Positions 1-7,845 of a stretch of 36,704 bases of DNA are shown here, piece by piece (position 1 is the first letter of the stretch; the number at the start of each line of letters is the position of its first letter). Both the position numbers and the translations under genes were made by a program. Source of the DNA: a virus. Under the pieces are notes generated by a model. It made no database searches. It was not told the DNA's origin and was given only the letters and a program-made list of their open reading frames with translations. The stretch spans positions 1 through 36,704 of IMG/VR virus record IMGVR_UViG_3300032893_000178; one strand, given 5' to 3'.

Positions 1-156
1 CAGTCCTGTAGCTAGTGCGACACCACCATTATATGTCCAGGCGTAAATTCCGCCTCGACGGGTTGCGCCCAAAGTACCCAATCCGACATCATTACTGGTT
101 GAATATGTTTGATTGACTTGGGCTGTTGTGATTTGTGTGAATCCTGTGAAACTCAT
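1..156 (-). CDS. Partial gene downstream of the major capsid protein; decoration-like N-terminus
   Basis: The ATG at 156-154 is preceded by an AAGGAGT ribosome site, and the frame stays open for 52 codons to the window edge. The peptide starts MSFTGFTQIT and contains LGTLGATRRGGIYAWTY. Such short glycine-rich beta segments are common in small proteins encoded just after phage capsid genes, so a head decoration or minor virion role is a guess from position. It follows the capsid gene by 10 bases. If the genome is circular, the frame continues directly into the coiled-coil frame at 36704-36216, giving one protein of about 214 residues. Confidence 0.75.
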   Translation of the reverse strand, partial: MSFTGFTQITTAQVNQTYSTSNDVGLGTLGATRRGGIYAWTYNGGVALATGL

Positions 157-166
157 AATTACTCCT

Positions 167-1231
167 TTAAGTAGTTGTTACACCGGTTATAACGCCTGAG
201 CGTCGTGGGTTACGGTTAACATAGTTACCGTAGATAGCGATTTGTCGGACATCGCCCAGACCGTTGACTGGCTTAGCTTCTTTGCTAACTTGCCAAGCGG
301 TTGTGACGACTTCCTCTAATGCACCTTTCGTGACCTCTTCACCCATTTGGATGTTGTCACAGTAGGCGATTGAGCTACTAACAAATTCTAAGTGGTTCTC
401 GTTAAGAGTGTAGACTAGACCTGAAGGACATTGGTCGTCCTTAACTACTGGGATGCCCCTGAAGTATTGACTTTCGTAACCAGCCATACCAACTAACTGA
501 GCGTCAACAGCTACACCCATTGGAGTGTAAGGAGTGACACGCAAATTACCTCGTGCGGTGTCGTAGTTGCCACGACTCTTACTCTCAACTAATTTTTCAA
601 TCAGTGTCCAGCAAGTCTTAGTAGTCAGAATCAAGTTAGTTGATTCAAGCTTAGAAGCGGCGGCGCTACACAAGTCAATTTGAGCAGCTAGCGAAGCAAA
701 GGAAATCACATTGCTGGCGGCAGCTGTTACTTGACCGTTAATGTAAGTACCGTAAGTTGTACGGCTCAATCCACCATAGCTTGAGCTGTAAGTTGCGTTG
801 TCGGTGGACAACTGAAGGCCGTCAATAGCCACACCTTGTCCAAGACCATAGAAACGTGAACCAGCAGCAGCGATTAAACTGTTGCGGATAACATCAAACT
901 TTCGTTTGACTAGGTTAATGACCTGAGCTTTAGTCTGGTTAAGACCAAGTTCGGCGTAACCTATAATGACTGAGTCACCAAGACCTTTGGCTTCCCATTG
1001 CAGGTTAACATCCGTAGTGTTATCTGCGGTGTTAAAATTGCCCATTCCTTGAAAGTCAATAGCTGTAGTAACTTCGCTAACCTGAATCGGTTGCTTCTCG
1101 TATACACCCATTTCCCAAGGAGTCACTTTTCCGGTTGCACGTCCAACTAGGACGCTAGAACCGTGAACTGCGTCTACAACGAAGCTGGCAATACGCTGCG
1201 ATGTAGTTGTGATAAGACGACTATAGTCCAA
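167..1231 (-). CDS. Major capsid protein
   Basis: This 354-residue protein follows terminase, portal and the scaffold-like gene in the usual head-gene order. Its mixed alpha/beta composition, the central helix region around residues 95-115 and the beta-rich C-terminus (IAIYGNYVNRNPRRSG) suit a HK97-fold coat subunit, although no single diagnostic motif proves it. The start is a TTG at 1231-1229, supported by a GGAG ribosome site six bases upstream; the next in-frame ATG lies some 40 residues further in. A hairpin terminator lies immediately upstream, so capsid expression may depend on read-through or a separate promoter. Confidence 0.8.
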   Translation of the reverse strand: MDYSRLITTTSQRIASFVVDAVHGSSVLVGRATGKVTPWEMGVYEKQPIQVSEVTTAIDFQGMGNFNTADNTTDVNLQWEAKGLGDSVIIGYAELGLNQTKAQVINLVKRKFDVIRNSLIAAAGSRFYGLGQGVAIDGLQLSTDNATYSSSYGGLSRTTYGTYINGQVTAAASNVISFASLAAQIDLCSAAASKLESTNLILTTKTCWTLIEKLVESKSRGNYDTARGNLRVTPYTPMGVAVDAQLVGMAGYESQYFRGIPVVKDDQCPSGLVYTLNENHLEFVSSSIAYCDNIQMGEEVTKGALEEVVTTAWQVSKEAKPVNGLGDVRQIAIYGNYVNRNPRRSGVITGVTTT

Positions 1232-1252
1232 CTTATACTCCTAACTTTAGTT

Positions 1253-1284
1253 AAATAAAAAACTGCTCAGCAATAGCTGAACAG
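1253..1284 (-). terminator. Intrinsic terminator upstream of the capsid gene (shared-loop family, copy 1)
   Basis: On the minus strand a 9-bp stem (1284-1276 with 1271-1263, one G-U pair) closes a TATT loop and is followed by TTTTTTATTT. It lies between the scaffold-like gene and the capsid gene. The top of the hairpin reads CAGCTATTG, related to the CAGCTAATTG of three other terminators in this window. Confidence 0.8.
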
Positions 1285-1324
1285 CCGTCAGGTACATTGA
1301 ATCACAAAATGTCTAAAATTACAA

Positions 1325-2248
1325 CTAAAGGTCTGAAGTATCGACCGCCCAAATACTCTTAGCTGAACCGGCCTTATATAGCTTTGGTTTCGTACTACTA
1401 GAGCTGGCTGCGCCGCCACCAACCATAGCGCCTCGCTTCTTAATTAACTCAGCTTCTTGCTTGGCTTTAGCCTCAGCTTCACTTTTAGCCGACTGCTTAG
1501 TGAATAGAGTGTAGTAGCTAGTGAATGACCGAATTGGCCGTTTACCCTCAGCGATTAGCTTATCGTTTTCCTGTTTCATAAATGTAAAGACATCATCAAG
1601 GGTTTTAACGGTCGGGTCGGTTGCCCACGCTGCTTCGCCTGGTTTAGCTTTGGGCGCATCTAAAATACCATTATCTATTAAGGTAGCGATTTCGTCATCC
1701 CAACTTTGCAACTGTTCTTGCTCGGCGGCTGTGGCTGCCGCCTGTTCTTCTCGCTCGGCGACTGCTTCCTCATATTCAGCTTGGCGCTCAGCTTGTATAT
1801 CTTTCATCTCACGGATAGTGTCTAAAACTTCGGCTAATTGTTTATCGCTCTTAAAGCGCATTTCATCCGGCATGCCGTCAGCTGTAATCCGAAAAGTCTT
1901 AGTGACTGGATTGCCCTCATCATCTAGTTCAAAAGCTTCAACTTCGGCCCATAAATCAGAGAAGTCTGGCTCCGATATAGGCTCCGCTTCCATTACTTCT
2001 TCGGTTGTTTTTGCCTCATCCGCAACCGGCGCTGATTCCTCTTCTTGAGTTTCTTCTGTTTCCTGATTAGCATCCTCTTCTTGAGCAACTTCAGACTCCT
2101 TTGGTTGACTAAGTTTACTGCCGTTAAAATCTGTTTTAACGGTTGGTTGTTTGCCTAAAATTTTATCGACATAAGCAAGCTCTTCAGACTCGCTTAACTC
2201 TGTTGTTAATTCGTCAGCATTAGGTTGAGCGGTGTCGCTGTTATCCAT
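1325..2248 (-). CDS. Probable capsid scaffolding protein
   Basis: This 307-residue, strongly acidic protein has a Glu/Gln/Thr-rich N-terminal third (about residues 15-95). A predicted coiled coil follows at about 140-190 (QAEYEEAVAEREEQAAATAA), and the C-terminus is basic and Ser-rich. That profile, together with the place between portal and major capsid genes, is typical of phage scaffolds, which line the procapsid interior and are lost at maturation. The ATG at 2248 has an AAGGAG site. There is no visible protease domain, so a fused head-maturation protease is unlikely. The assignment rests on context and composition. Confidence 0.7.
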   Translation of the reverse strand: MDNSDTAQPNADELTTELSESEELAYVDKILGKQPTVKTDFNGSKLSQPKESEVAQEEDANQETEETQEEESAPVADEAKTTEEVMEAEPISEPDFSDLWAEVEAFELDDEGNPVTKTFRITADGMPDEMRFKSDKQLAEVLDTIREMKDIQAERQAEYEEAVAEREEQAAATAAEQEQLQSWDDEIATLIDNGILDAPKAKPGEAAWATDPTVKTLDDVFTFMKQENDKLIAEGKRPIRSFTSYYTLFTKQSAKSEAEAKAKQEAELIKKRGAMVGGGAASSSSTKPKLYKAGSAKSIWAVDTSDL

Positions 2249-2275
2249 AGATTCTCCTTTAATTAAAGTATAACA

Positions 2276-4405
2276 CTATTGCGGTGGTTGGCCCTGACTT
2301 TGTGGTGAGGGTTGAGGTTGCTGCGGTTGCTGAGGTTGTGGTGGAGTTGGGGCTAATTCTTGAGGACTTTGATTGGGCTGGATAATTGTTGAGGTATTGG
2401 TACCGACGTGAGCCATGCCAGCCGTCATCTCTAAGTCATGTAGGGCTGAGGGTTGTAGGCCCTGATTAATTTCCATTTGAGCCTGTACGTCAGGCGGTGC
2501 GTCCCGATAGTTAAATGTCTCTTTAGCTCGGATAGGCGGCATCTTGGTGTTGGGATTGTCAGTTTCCTGCTGGTCTTGCATCTTAGCCATTTTAAGTTTG
2601 ACTTGGCCAATAATTTGTTGGACGAAGTTCTGGACATTCTTCTGCTCGTCAGGCTGAAGCATGTGGTATTTATTGGTGAGCAGGTAAGCGTTGAGGTGTT
2701 TAATGTAGTCATCACTAATGTCATCTCGCTCAACTGGTTTCTTACCGGCAATGACGGCTTGCAAATCTTCTTCAGCTTCACGGTCTTGAATGTTCTTCTC
2801 AGCGTCGTCCATAGCTTGAAATGGTAGGACTTGTTCCTTAACAAACTGGTTGTAGGCTTCTTCGGGGTCGTCAAACAAACCTAACTCTCGGTAAGCTACC
2901 AAAGTAGAGACTTTATTCATCTTAAGCAAGTCCATAATTGCCATGCGTTTTTGAGCACGGTCAATCGGTAAGCTAGTTCCGGCTTTAATACCTATCTTTA
3001 TACCTAGATTCTGGGCAATCTTGGGTTTACTTATAACAATTGAAACGAAGTTGCCGTCATCACCCATATAGTTGTAGTAGTGTTCGTCGGTGAAGTAGCG
3101 GTACATCATCTGAGCTTCTAATTGGTAGAAGCGAGTCATACCAACTTCCAAACAATCCAGTAGGTCAGATTGTCGGCCTTGACCTTGATTTTTTAAGATG
3201 AGGTCTTGAGTAGCGGTGTTCTGATTAGTCTGGTGCCCTTGCATGACATTTGGCGCACCGTAGATGTCCTCAATTGAAGCCTTCAAATCTTGCTTATCCT
3301 CAATAATGTAGGTCGGCATGTTCTGTTGCTGCCAGACCGTGAAGGACTTGTTAACGTCTTGGGTATCAAGTAAGACTCGTTGGATTGGCGAGAAGTGAAT
3401 CTTAGAAACATCTTTTTGGGTAATCGAACCTTTAGCGAAGATTGGTACGCCAGTGCCGCCGTATTTAGCGCTCTCAGCGATAACCTGGCCACGCTTGTTG
3501 TAGTTCTGTTGTAAATACTTAGATTGCTCAGAGAATGAAGTGTGGTCGATGTGAGTCGTGCCGTCATTTAATAAGTTCCACCAAACGAAGGGCATCATTT
3601 GGAACTCAGTTAAGTTCTTACCGCCCTCGTCCCAGTTGGGGTCGTCTATCACACCGAAGCAGTGGTCTTTATAGCGCCAGCCAACAACTAATTTCTTCTC
3701 GTCATCAACGTCTATAAATAACCAATCTTCTTTAATGGTGTACTCGGTTTCACTTAAGCTGACTGGGTTATCAGCTACGCCGAATAGTTCTAAAATCTTA
3801 TCCTTTTGGTCAGGAAATTGTTTAATAAGGTCGCCTGGTGTGCGCTTAAGCTTCTGTGATAGATAATCCGGCTCCTCGTAAAGTGACGAGCGTTTGCCAA
3901 TCATCACTGAATCAGGACTCAGATGTTCAAAGATTATATTGTCTTTAGCTGCGTCATAACGCCACTTACCTATGCCGATACGCTCACCAATTAATAAGTC
4001 TTGAACAACTAATCTAATCTTGTGTTTAGCGTGCTGTTCCTCAGCGTGCATCTGTAGGACATTCTCGAAGTCTTGAGCGAATAATTTATTAATTAAATCC
4101 TTATTGGCTGGTGTTATCTCAGGAGCGGTAATTTGTTCAGTAATAAAAGGTACAATAGTCCTGACAGCTATAAATTGCCTATTATCGGCAAACACTTCTT
4201 GGTAACGGTCATCAACTAACTGCTCTTCAACATACCCAGCTAGGTATTGTTTGCGGTTATCATCTCGAATCGCCTTTAGCCCACGCTTTTTGTTCGTACT
4301 CTTATTAAAAAAGGTTTCGGACTCGTTATGGCGCTTCTTAACAATCTCCAAAAACTCACTAGGTTCGATTAAATCTGTATAAATTTGTTCCAAATCTGGG
4401 GTCAT
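2276..4405 (-). CDS. Portal protein
   Basis: This 709-residue protein lies upstream of the scaffold and capsid genes and downstream of terminase. Its size suits the large portals of short-tailed phages, which form the dodecameric channel for DNA. The C-terminus is a Pro/Gln-rich tail ending in PQPQQPQQPQPSPQSQGQPP, preceded by helical, Gln-rich sequence. The frame also allows a TTG start seven codons earlier (4426), but that TTG lies inside a terminator hairpin. The ATG at 4405 is therefore preferred, with a GAGGAG site about 13 bases upstream formed by the hairpin's 3' arm. Function is inferred from size and context. Confidence 0.75.
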   Translation of the reverse strand: MTPDLEQIYTDLIEPSEFLEIVKKRHNESETFFNKSTNKKRGLKAIRDDNRKQYLAGYVEEQLVDDRYQEVFADNRQFIAVRTIVPFITEQITAPEITPANKDLINKLFAQDFENVLQMHAEEQHAKHKIRLVVQDLLIGERIGIGKWRYDAAKDNIIFEHLSPDSVMIGKRSSLYEEPDYLSQKLKRTPGDLIKQFPDQKDKILELFGVADNPVSLSETEYTIKEDWLFIDVDDEKKLVVGWRYKDHCFGVIDDPNWDEGGKNLTEFQMMPFVWWNLLNDGTTHIDHTSFSEQSKYLQQNYNKRGQVIAESAKYGGTGVPIFAKGSITQKDVSKIHFSPIQRVLLDTQDVNKSFTVWQQQNMPTYIIEDKQDLKASIEDIYGAPNVMQGHQTNQNTATQDLILKNQGQGRQSDLLDCLEVGMTRFYQLEAQMMYRYFTDEHYYNYMGDDGNFVSIVISKPKIAQNLGIKIGIKAGTSLPIDRAQKRMAIMDLLKMNKVSTLVAYRELGLFDDPEEAYNQFVKEQVLPFQAMDDAEKNIQDREAEEDLQAVIAGKKPVERDDISDDYIKHLNAYLLTNKYHMLQPDEQKNVQNFVQQIIGQVKLKMAKMQDQQETDNPNTKMPPIRAKETFNYRDAPPDVQAQMEINQGLQPSALHDLEMTAGMAHVGTNTSTIIQPNQSPQELAPTPPQPQQPQQPQPSPQSQGQPPQ

Positions 4406-4407
4406 TT

Positions 4408-4441
4408 TATATAAAAAGCTCCTCAATTAAGCTGAAGAGCT
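4408..4441 (-). terminator. Intrinsic terminator immediately upstream of the portal start (copy 2)
   Basis: On the minus strand AGCTCTTCA pairs with TGAGGAGCT (nine pairs, one G-U) around a GCTTAAT loop, followed by TTTTTATAT. The 3' arm contains GAGGAG, the only ribosome-binding-like sequence for the portal, so folding could affect both transcription and translation. Confidence 0.75.
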
Positions 4442-4446
4442 GATAT

Positions 4447-4698
4447 TTAGAGTATAGCATATACGACTGGCACGCCACGATAGTAAAATCCCTCAGTAAA
4501 TTCCATTGCTTCATGTAGTGGATTGACTATTTCACTCATCATTGCGCCAGGAGACCCCTTTATGTAGTAACCTTTAGCAAAATTATGAGCATTTTTTAAC
4601 TTATTCCAGTCATCACGACTTAAAACAATCGACTCCATGTCACTATTATAGCCAGCCGGTACGTTGTATTTCTTACTAAACTCTTCAGCAATACTCAC
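4447..4698 (-). CDS. Hypothetical protein, 83 aa
   Basis: No family is recognised. The start is a GTG overlapping the stop of the upstream zinc-ribbon gene (TGTGA), with AAGG eight bases upstream, which points to translational coupling. The protein is a mixed helix/strand sequence with the segment LSRDDWNKLKNAHNFAKGYY and a hydrophobic C-terminus (GVPVVYAIL). It is the last gene before the portal terminator. Confidence 0.6.
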   Translation of the reverse strand: MSIAEEFSKKYNVPAGYNSDMESIVLSRDDWNKLKNAHNFAKGYYIKGSPGAMMSEIVNPLHEAMEFTEGFYYRGVPVVYAIL

Positions 4699-5021
4699 AT
4701 CATAGCCTTTCGTAATTGTTCCTTGCTAAACAAAGCGGCGGCTTGTTTGGGATAAAGCCTAGCGAAGCGAACATTGATTGAGCCGTCGGCATTATATGGT
4801 TGTTGAATATCGGCTTCGTGGTTTTCTAAGTCTATCGTCCGCTGCCAACGAGCATCACCTGAACTGACTTGCACCGGCGATAGCTCATAGCGGCACTCGC
4901 TACAAATCTTCGGGTAATACTTCCCTAGCACTACTAAGCTGGTCACTGCCGGTCGTGTCTTGCAGTTCTCGCAAATATTTACGTCTTTTGGCTCGGCCGA
5001 TGCTGACGATTGGTGGCTCAC
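4695..5021 (-). CDS. Small zinc-ribbon protein, 108 aa
   Basis: Two CxxC knuckles (CENC near residue 17 and CSEC near residue 39) flank a short beta segment, the signature of a treble-clef or zinc-ribbon fold. The remainder is polar and helical, ending KEQLRKAMM. The likely start is GTG at 5021 with GGAG nine bases upstream. The first 122 bases overlap another frame (4900-5136). A structural or DNA-binding role is possible, but nothing more specific can be seen. Confidence 0.6.
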   Translation of the reverse strand: MSHQSSASAEPKDVNICENCKTRPAVTSLVVLGKYYPKICSECRYELSPVQVSSGDARWQRTIDLENHEADIQQPYNADGSINVRFARLYPKQAAALFSKEQLRKAMM

Positions 5022-5136
5022 TTATAACAACTCCGTCATCTTTAGCGTACTCTGGTTGAAAGCCAGGCTCCTCAAAATCGGCATCAATTACTTGAGAGTC
5101 CTCATCATCTTCAAGCAGCTCATCAAAATCACTCAT
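4900..5136 (-). CDS. Acidic hypothetical protein, 78 aa, overlapping the zinc-ribbon gene
   Basis: The ATG overlaps the stop of the 92-aa gene upstream (TATGAGTGA). The N-terminal half is very acidic (MSDFDELLEDDEDSQVIDAD); the C-terminal part is basic and runs in a different frame over the start of the zinc-ribbon gene. It may be a separate small protein. Alternatively, its acidic half may be the natural N-terminus of the zinc-ribbon protein, joined by a +1 shift near the run of four A's at the overlap. Confidence 0.45.
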   Translation of the reverse strand: MSDFDELLEDDEDSQVIDADFEEPGFQPEYAKDDGVVISEPPIVSIGRAKRRKYLRELQDTTGSDQLSSAREVLPEDL

Positions 5137-5407
5137 AACCTTTTTTTATCGGTTTCTCGATATCAGGATAGGTGACTCTAGCCAAACCATCATAGCTACT
5201 CACAGTAGAATTATTAAGTATATCTTTAAAGCCATCTAGCTTAGTGTTATGATAACCAGCCTGATTAGTTACTACAACTTCAACTTCATCATCAACCAGT
5301 GGTTCAAGGTCAGCAAAAGTCTGTACCGGCTTAACGTACTTCTCTAGCATAACTAGCTTGTCGGATAGTTCCTGTATGCCTAGATATTTTCTTAACCATT
5401 TTTTCAT
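5129..5407 (-). CDS. Hypothetical protein, 92 aa
   Basis: The ATG overlaps the groEL stop in a CCATGA junction, so it is probably translationally coupled to the chaperonin. It starts MKKWLRKYLGIQELSDKL, a short basic amphipathic helix, followed by a small beta-rich domain. No family is recognised and no membrane segment is present. Its position directly after groEL leaves open a link to chaperonin function or head assembly, but this is only context. Confidence 0.55.
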   Translation of the reverse strand: MKKWLRKYLGIQELSDKLVMLEKYVKPVQTFADLEPLVDDEVEVVVTNQAGYHNTKLDGFKDILNNSTVSSYDGLARVTYPDIEKPIKKGYE

Positions 5408-6993
5408 GGGTCGCCATTCGCCTTATCCCAAGTTGGGCCGTCTTGGTCGATTGGGTCAACAATCGCTCCAACTGTTAGTAGATAACCAGCTGCGCTGACA
5501 GCGTTCTCAATCGTCTGCGTGACAGCTCTAGTAGCATCATAAACCCCAGCTGCGGTTAAGTCGATAGGCTCGTCAGTTATGTCTCTAAGATTAAATCCAT
5601 AACCAATCGGTGAGTGCTTAACTTGTTCTAAGCGATAGTCTGGACTCTCGGCAGCGTTCTCCATTAGCTTCTTAAATGTATCTTGCAGGGCATCTTTGAA
5701 CATTTTTGAGATAGGTAACTCAGCGGCGTGGACTAACATAGTCGCACCGCCTGGCAGCACACCGTCTGTCATAGCACTTTTAGTCGCCTCGATTGCATCT
5801 TCGACTCGGTATCTTAATTCTTCCATTTCAACTGGTGTTGAACCACCGACATTAACAATCGCAATCTTACCAGTCAATTTAGAGTAGCGTTGCTCCATTG
5901 TGTCCTTGCGATGCGATGAAGTCTCGGTTTTCATAGCTTTTTGAATGGCTGAAGCCCGCTCGACTATATCCTCAGTTAAACCAGCGCCCTTAAAAATAAC
6001 TGCTCTATCTTGATTAGCTTGGACTCTCTCAGCTGAACCAAAATATTTCGGGTTGAGCTGACCATTGTCTAAAACTTCTTTCATATCTTGAGCAGCTGTA
6101 AATGGAATTGAGCCGACATAAGTAGCAATGTCGTCTATAAAGTGGACAGCATCATCGCCGTAAGCCGGTGGTGGGATAACAACTGCGTTGAGCTTACCTT
6201 GTAGTACGTTCAGTAGCAGTGTATTTAGCGCTTCGCTGTTCATCCGTACATCACCAACGATGATTAAGTTCTTATTATCTGAGTTAATCACACCGGACAG
6301 TAATGGAATAATATCAGCATTACTGGCGATTTGCTTATTGGTCACGAAGATTAACGGCCGAGCGTACTCGACTTGCTGGTTAAGGGCGAAGAAGCCCTTG
6401 TCAAAGTAATAACCGTTGACCTTCTCGACATCTAATGTCGGGTAGTTTTGTTCTCGTATCGTAATGCCACCCTCATCGCCAACCTCTTTAATCGTATCTG
6501 ATATAAGAGCACCGATAGCCGCATCGCCCGCTGAAACTGTGGCGACTTCAAGTAATTTGTTTTTGCCATTCTGACTTTCCTTCTTTAAATATTTAATAAT
6601 CTTTTGGCTGTCATCTACTAGTTGTTTTTTTATCAACATACCATTATCACCAGCAGCGATTAAACGGTGGCCTCGCTTATAGAGGTGATAAGCTAAAACA
6701 ATTGTTGCTGTCGTGCCGTCACCGGCGCTGCGATTAGTTTTCTCGCTGGCTTGCCTGAGAATAGCAGCGGCGTTATCTTCAGTCCTATCTTCCAGCACGA
6801 CTCGTTTGGCTACGGTCACGCCGTCTCTAGTAATAGTTGGGTCGCCAAACGGCATGCCTAAGATGACGTTATTACCAGCCGGCCCAAAGGTTGAGCTAAC
6901 AGTTTCGTAAATCTTCTCAGCACCAGCCAGTAAACTAGCTCTAGCGTTGTCGCTGTGAGTTATCTTTTTAATCTCTCTTTTTGGTAAGTCCAT
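5404..6993 (-). CDS. groEL: Phage-encoded GroEL-type chaperonin (Cpn60)
   Basis: Group I chaperonin, 529 residues against about 548 in E. coli; it should form ring complexes that fold proteins with ATP. Visible family motifs are TFGPAGNNV (35-43), the nucleotide-binding ITRDGVTVAKRVVLED (54-69), GDGTTA (91-96) and EGGITI (174-179). The RVEDAIEATKSA segment (396-407) carries the hydrolytic aspartate at 399, equivalent to E. coli D398, and is followed by GVLPGG. The apical domain lies at about 190-370. The C-terminus ends in a polar WDKANGDP and lacks the GGM-repeat tail. It is coupled to a 73-aa gene upstream and sits two genes after a GroES-like gene, inside the packaging/head module. Folding of capsid or tail proteins is the likely job. 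Confidence 0.95.
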   Translation of the reverse strand: MDLPKREIKKITHSDNARASLLAGAEKIYETVSSTFGPAGNNVILGMPFGDPTITRDGVTVAKRVVLEDRTEDNAAAILRQASEKTNRSAGDGTTATIVLAYHLYKRGHRLIAAGDNGMLIKKQLVDDSQKIIKYLKKESQNGKNKLLEVATVSAGDAAIGALISDTIKEVGDEGGITIREQNYPTLDVEKVNGYYFDKGFFALNQQVEYARPLIFVTNKQIASNADIIPLLSGVINSDNKNLIIVGDVRMNSEALNTLLLNVLQGKLNAVVIPPPAYGDDAVHFIDDIATYVGSIPFTAAQDMKEVLDNGQLNPKYFGSAERVQANQDRAVIFKGAGLTEDIVERASAIQKAMKTETSSHRKDTMEQRYSKLTGKIAIVNVGGSTPVEMEELRYRVEDAIEATKSAMTDGVLPGGATMLVHAAELPISKMFKDALQDTFKKLMENAAESPDYRLEQVKHSPIGYGFNLRDITDEPIDLTAAGVYDATRAVTQTIENAVSAAGYLLTVGAIVDPIDQDGPTWDKANGDP

Positions 6994-7214
6994 TAAGTTG
7001 ACACCTCTTCTTTCGGCTTTTCGACTTCAGTAATTGATAGTCGGCCGTCGTTAATTTCATATTTAGTATTAGCTGTGACTGGATAAGCTAAGCGCTCAAT
7101 AGCTACAAAACTCAAATAATTGGACAAAGTATTGTAGTATTGGTCTTGCAGAACTTTTAACATCTGTAGCTCGATTGGTTTTAGGTCGTAATGTTTAGTA
7201 TTGTCTTTAGCCAT
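6993..7214 (-). CDS. Hypothetical protein between groES-like and groEL, 73 aa
   Basis: A small mostly helical protein (LKPIELQMLKVLQDQYYNTL), with a polar C-terminus rich in Glu/Lys. The stop overlaps the groEL ATG (TTAATG), so the two genes are coupled. The ATG has an AGGAAGG site. No family is recognised. Placement inside the chaperonin cassette suggests it travels with it, but no function can be read from the sequence. Confidence 0.6.
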   Translation of the reverse strand: MAKDNTKHYDLKPIELQMLKVLQDQYYNTLSNYLSFVAIERLAYPVTANTKYEINDGRLSITEVEKPKEEVST

Positions 7215-7228
7215 TTAATGCCTTCCTT

Positions 7229-7552
7229 TTATTCATTAACACTTATTAGTCTCCACCAAGGGATTAAGGCATAAGTCTTGCCAGCTTCAACAAACGTCTG
7301 GCCACCTTCGGCGTATTGTTCCCAACGCACTTCCTTACCAATTAAATCATCAAGGTCATTGGCTATGATTTGTAAATCTTCTTCGTCGAATCTAATACTG
7401 GCACTGGCAGTCAAGTGATACTTATGGACCGAAACATCACGCAAAATACCGGTGCTTTTATCTTCGTTTTCGTCAGCTCGGCTGACGCCGTCATATTCTT
7501 TAATAACTTCAATTAGGCAGTTGTTTCCTAAAGGTCTTGTTCTGAGCGGCAT
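7229..7552 (-). CDS. GroES-like co-chaperonin candidate
   Basis: At 107 residues it matches the size of GroES (97) and of T4 gp31 (111). The N-terminus RTRPLGNNCLIEVIKE resembles the GroES start (RPL followed by a beta strand). A polar stretch at 21-34 followed by GIL (35-37) resembles the mobile loop and its hydrophobic contact. The C-terminus (LIGKEVRWEQY, then FVEAGKTYALIPWWRLISV) fits the GroES pattern of VGD/V...Y followed by a final strand that ends in D/R-I-L-A-V. Similarity is weak by eye, but the neighbouring groEL two genes downstream makes the call likely. The ATG at 7552 has a GAGGG site ten bases upstream. Confidence 0.65.
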   Translation of the reverse strand: MPLRTRPLGNNCLIEVIKEYDGVSRADENEDKSTGILRDVSVHKYHLTASASIRFDEEDLQIIANDLDDLIGKEVRWEQYAEGGQTFVEAGKTYALIPWWRLISVNE

Positions 7553-7590
7553 CGCTGTCTATCCCTCTTAATTATTCTGATTGTAACATA

Positions 7591-7845
7591 TCAAACTTCA
7601 ACTCTGTAATACTGTTTACAGTAGTGATTCTTACAACGGGCTTCAAGCACTGCCTGGTCGGCTCGGAGTAAGTCAATTGGTACGCCACCGTCATGGATAG
7701 CTACAAACTTATCACTAATACTCATAAATGGATGTCCACACTCGATACAGAATTGGTCACGATACAACTTCCGGTCGGTGGCTCTATATATAAGAGCAAT
7801 CGGTAATTGGTTGTAGGGTGTCCGAATTGAGACGCTAATTTGCAT
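7591..7845 (-). CDS. Zinc-ribbon protein downstream of terminase, 84 aa
   Basis: Two metal-binding knuckles, FCIECGHPF and CKNHYC, separated by about 30 residues, indicate a zinc ribbon. The open frame reaches back to 7932, but that extension runs over terminase. The ATG pair at 7848/7845 overlaps the terminase stop and has GAGGG at proper spacing for the second ATG, so the short form is preferred. The basic N-terminal half could bind nucleic acid. The exact role is unknown; it may assist packaging because of its coupling with the terminase nuclease gene. Confidence 0.6.
   Translation of the reverse strand: MQISVSIRTPYNQLPIALIYRATDRKLYRDQFCIECGHPFMSISDKFVAIHDGGVPIDLLRADQAVLEARCKNHYCKQYYRVEV

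Noticed and set aside
1521-2048. Long plus-strand frame opposite the scaffold gene
   Set aside because: Ser-rich, antisense to a well-supported gene, with no ribosome site; a typical shadow of an acidic coding sequence.
2431-2874. Second minus-strand frame within the portal gene
   Set aside because: Composition (Thr/Leu/Ser runs) and position show an out-of-frame shadow of the portal C-terminus.
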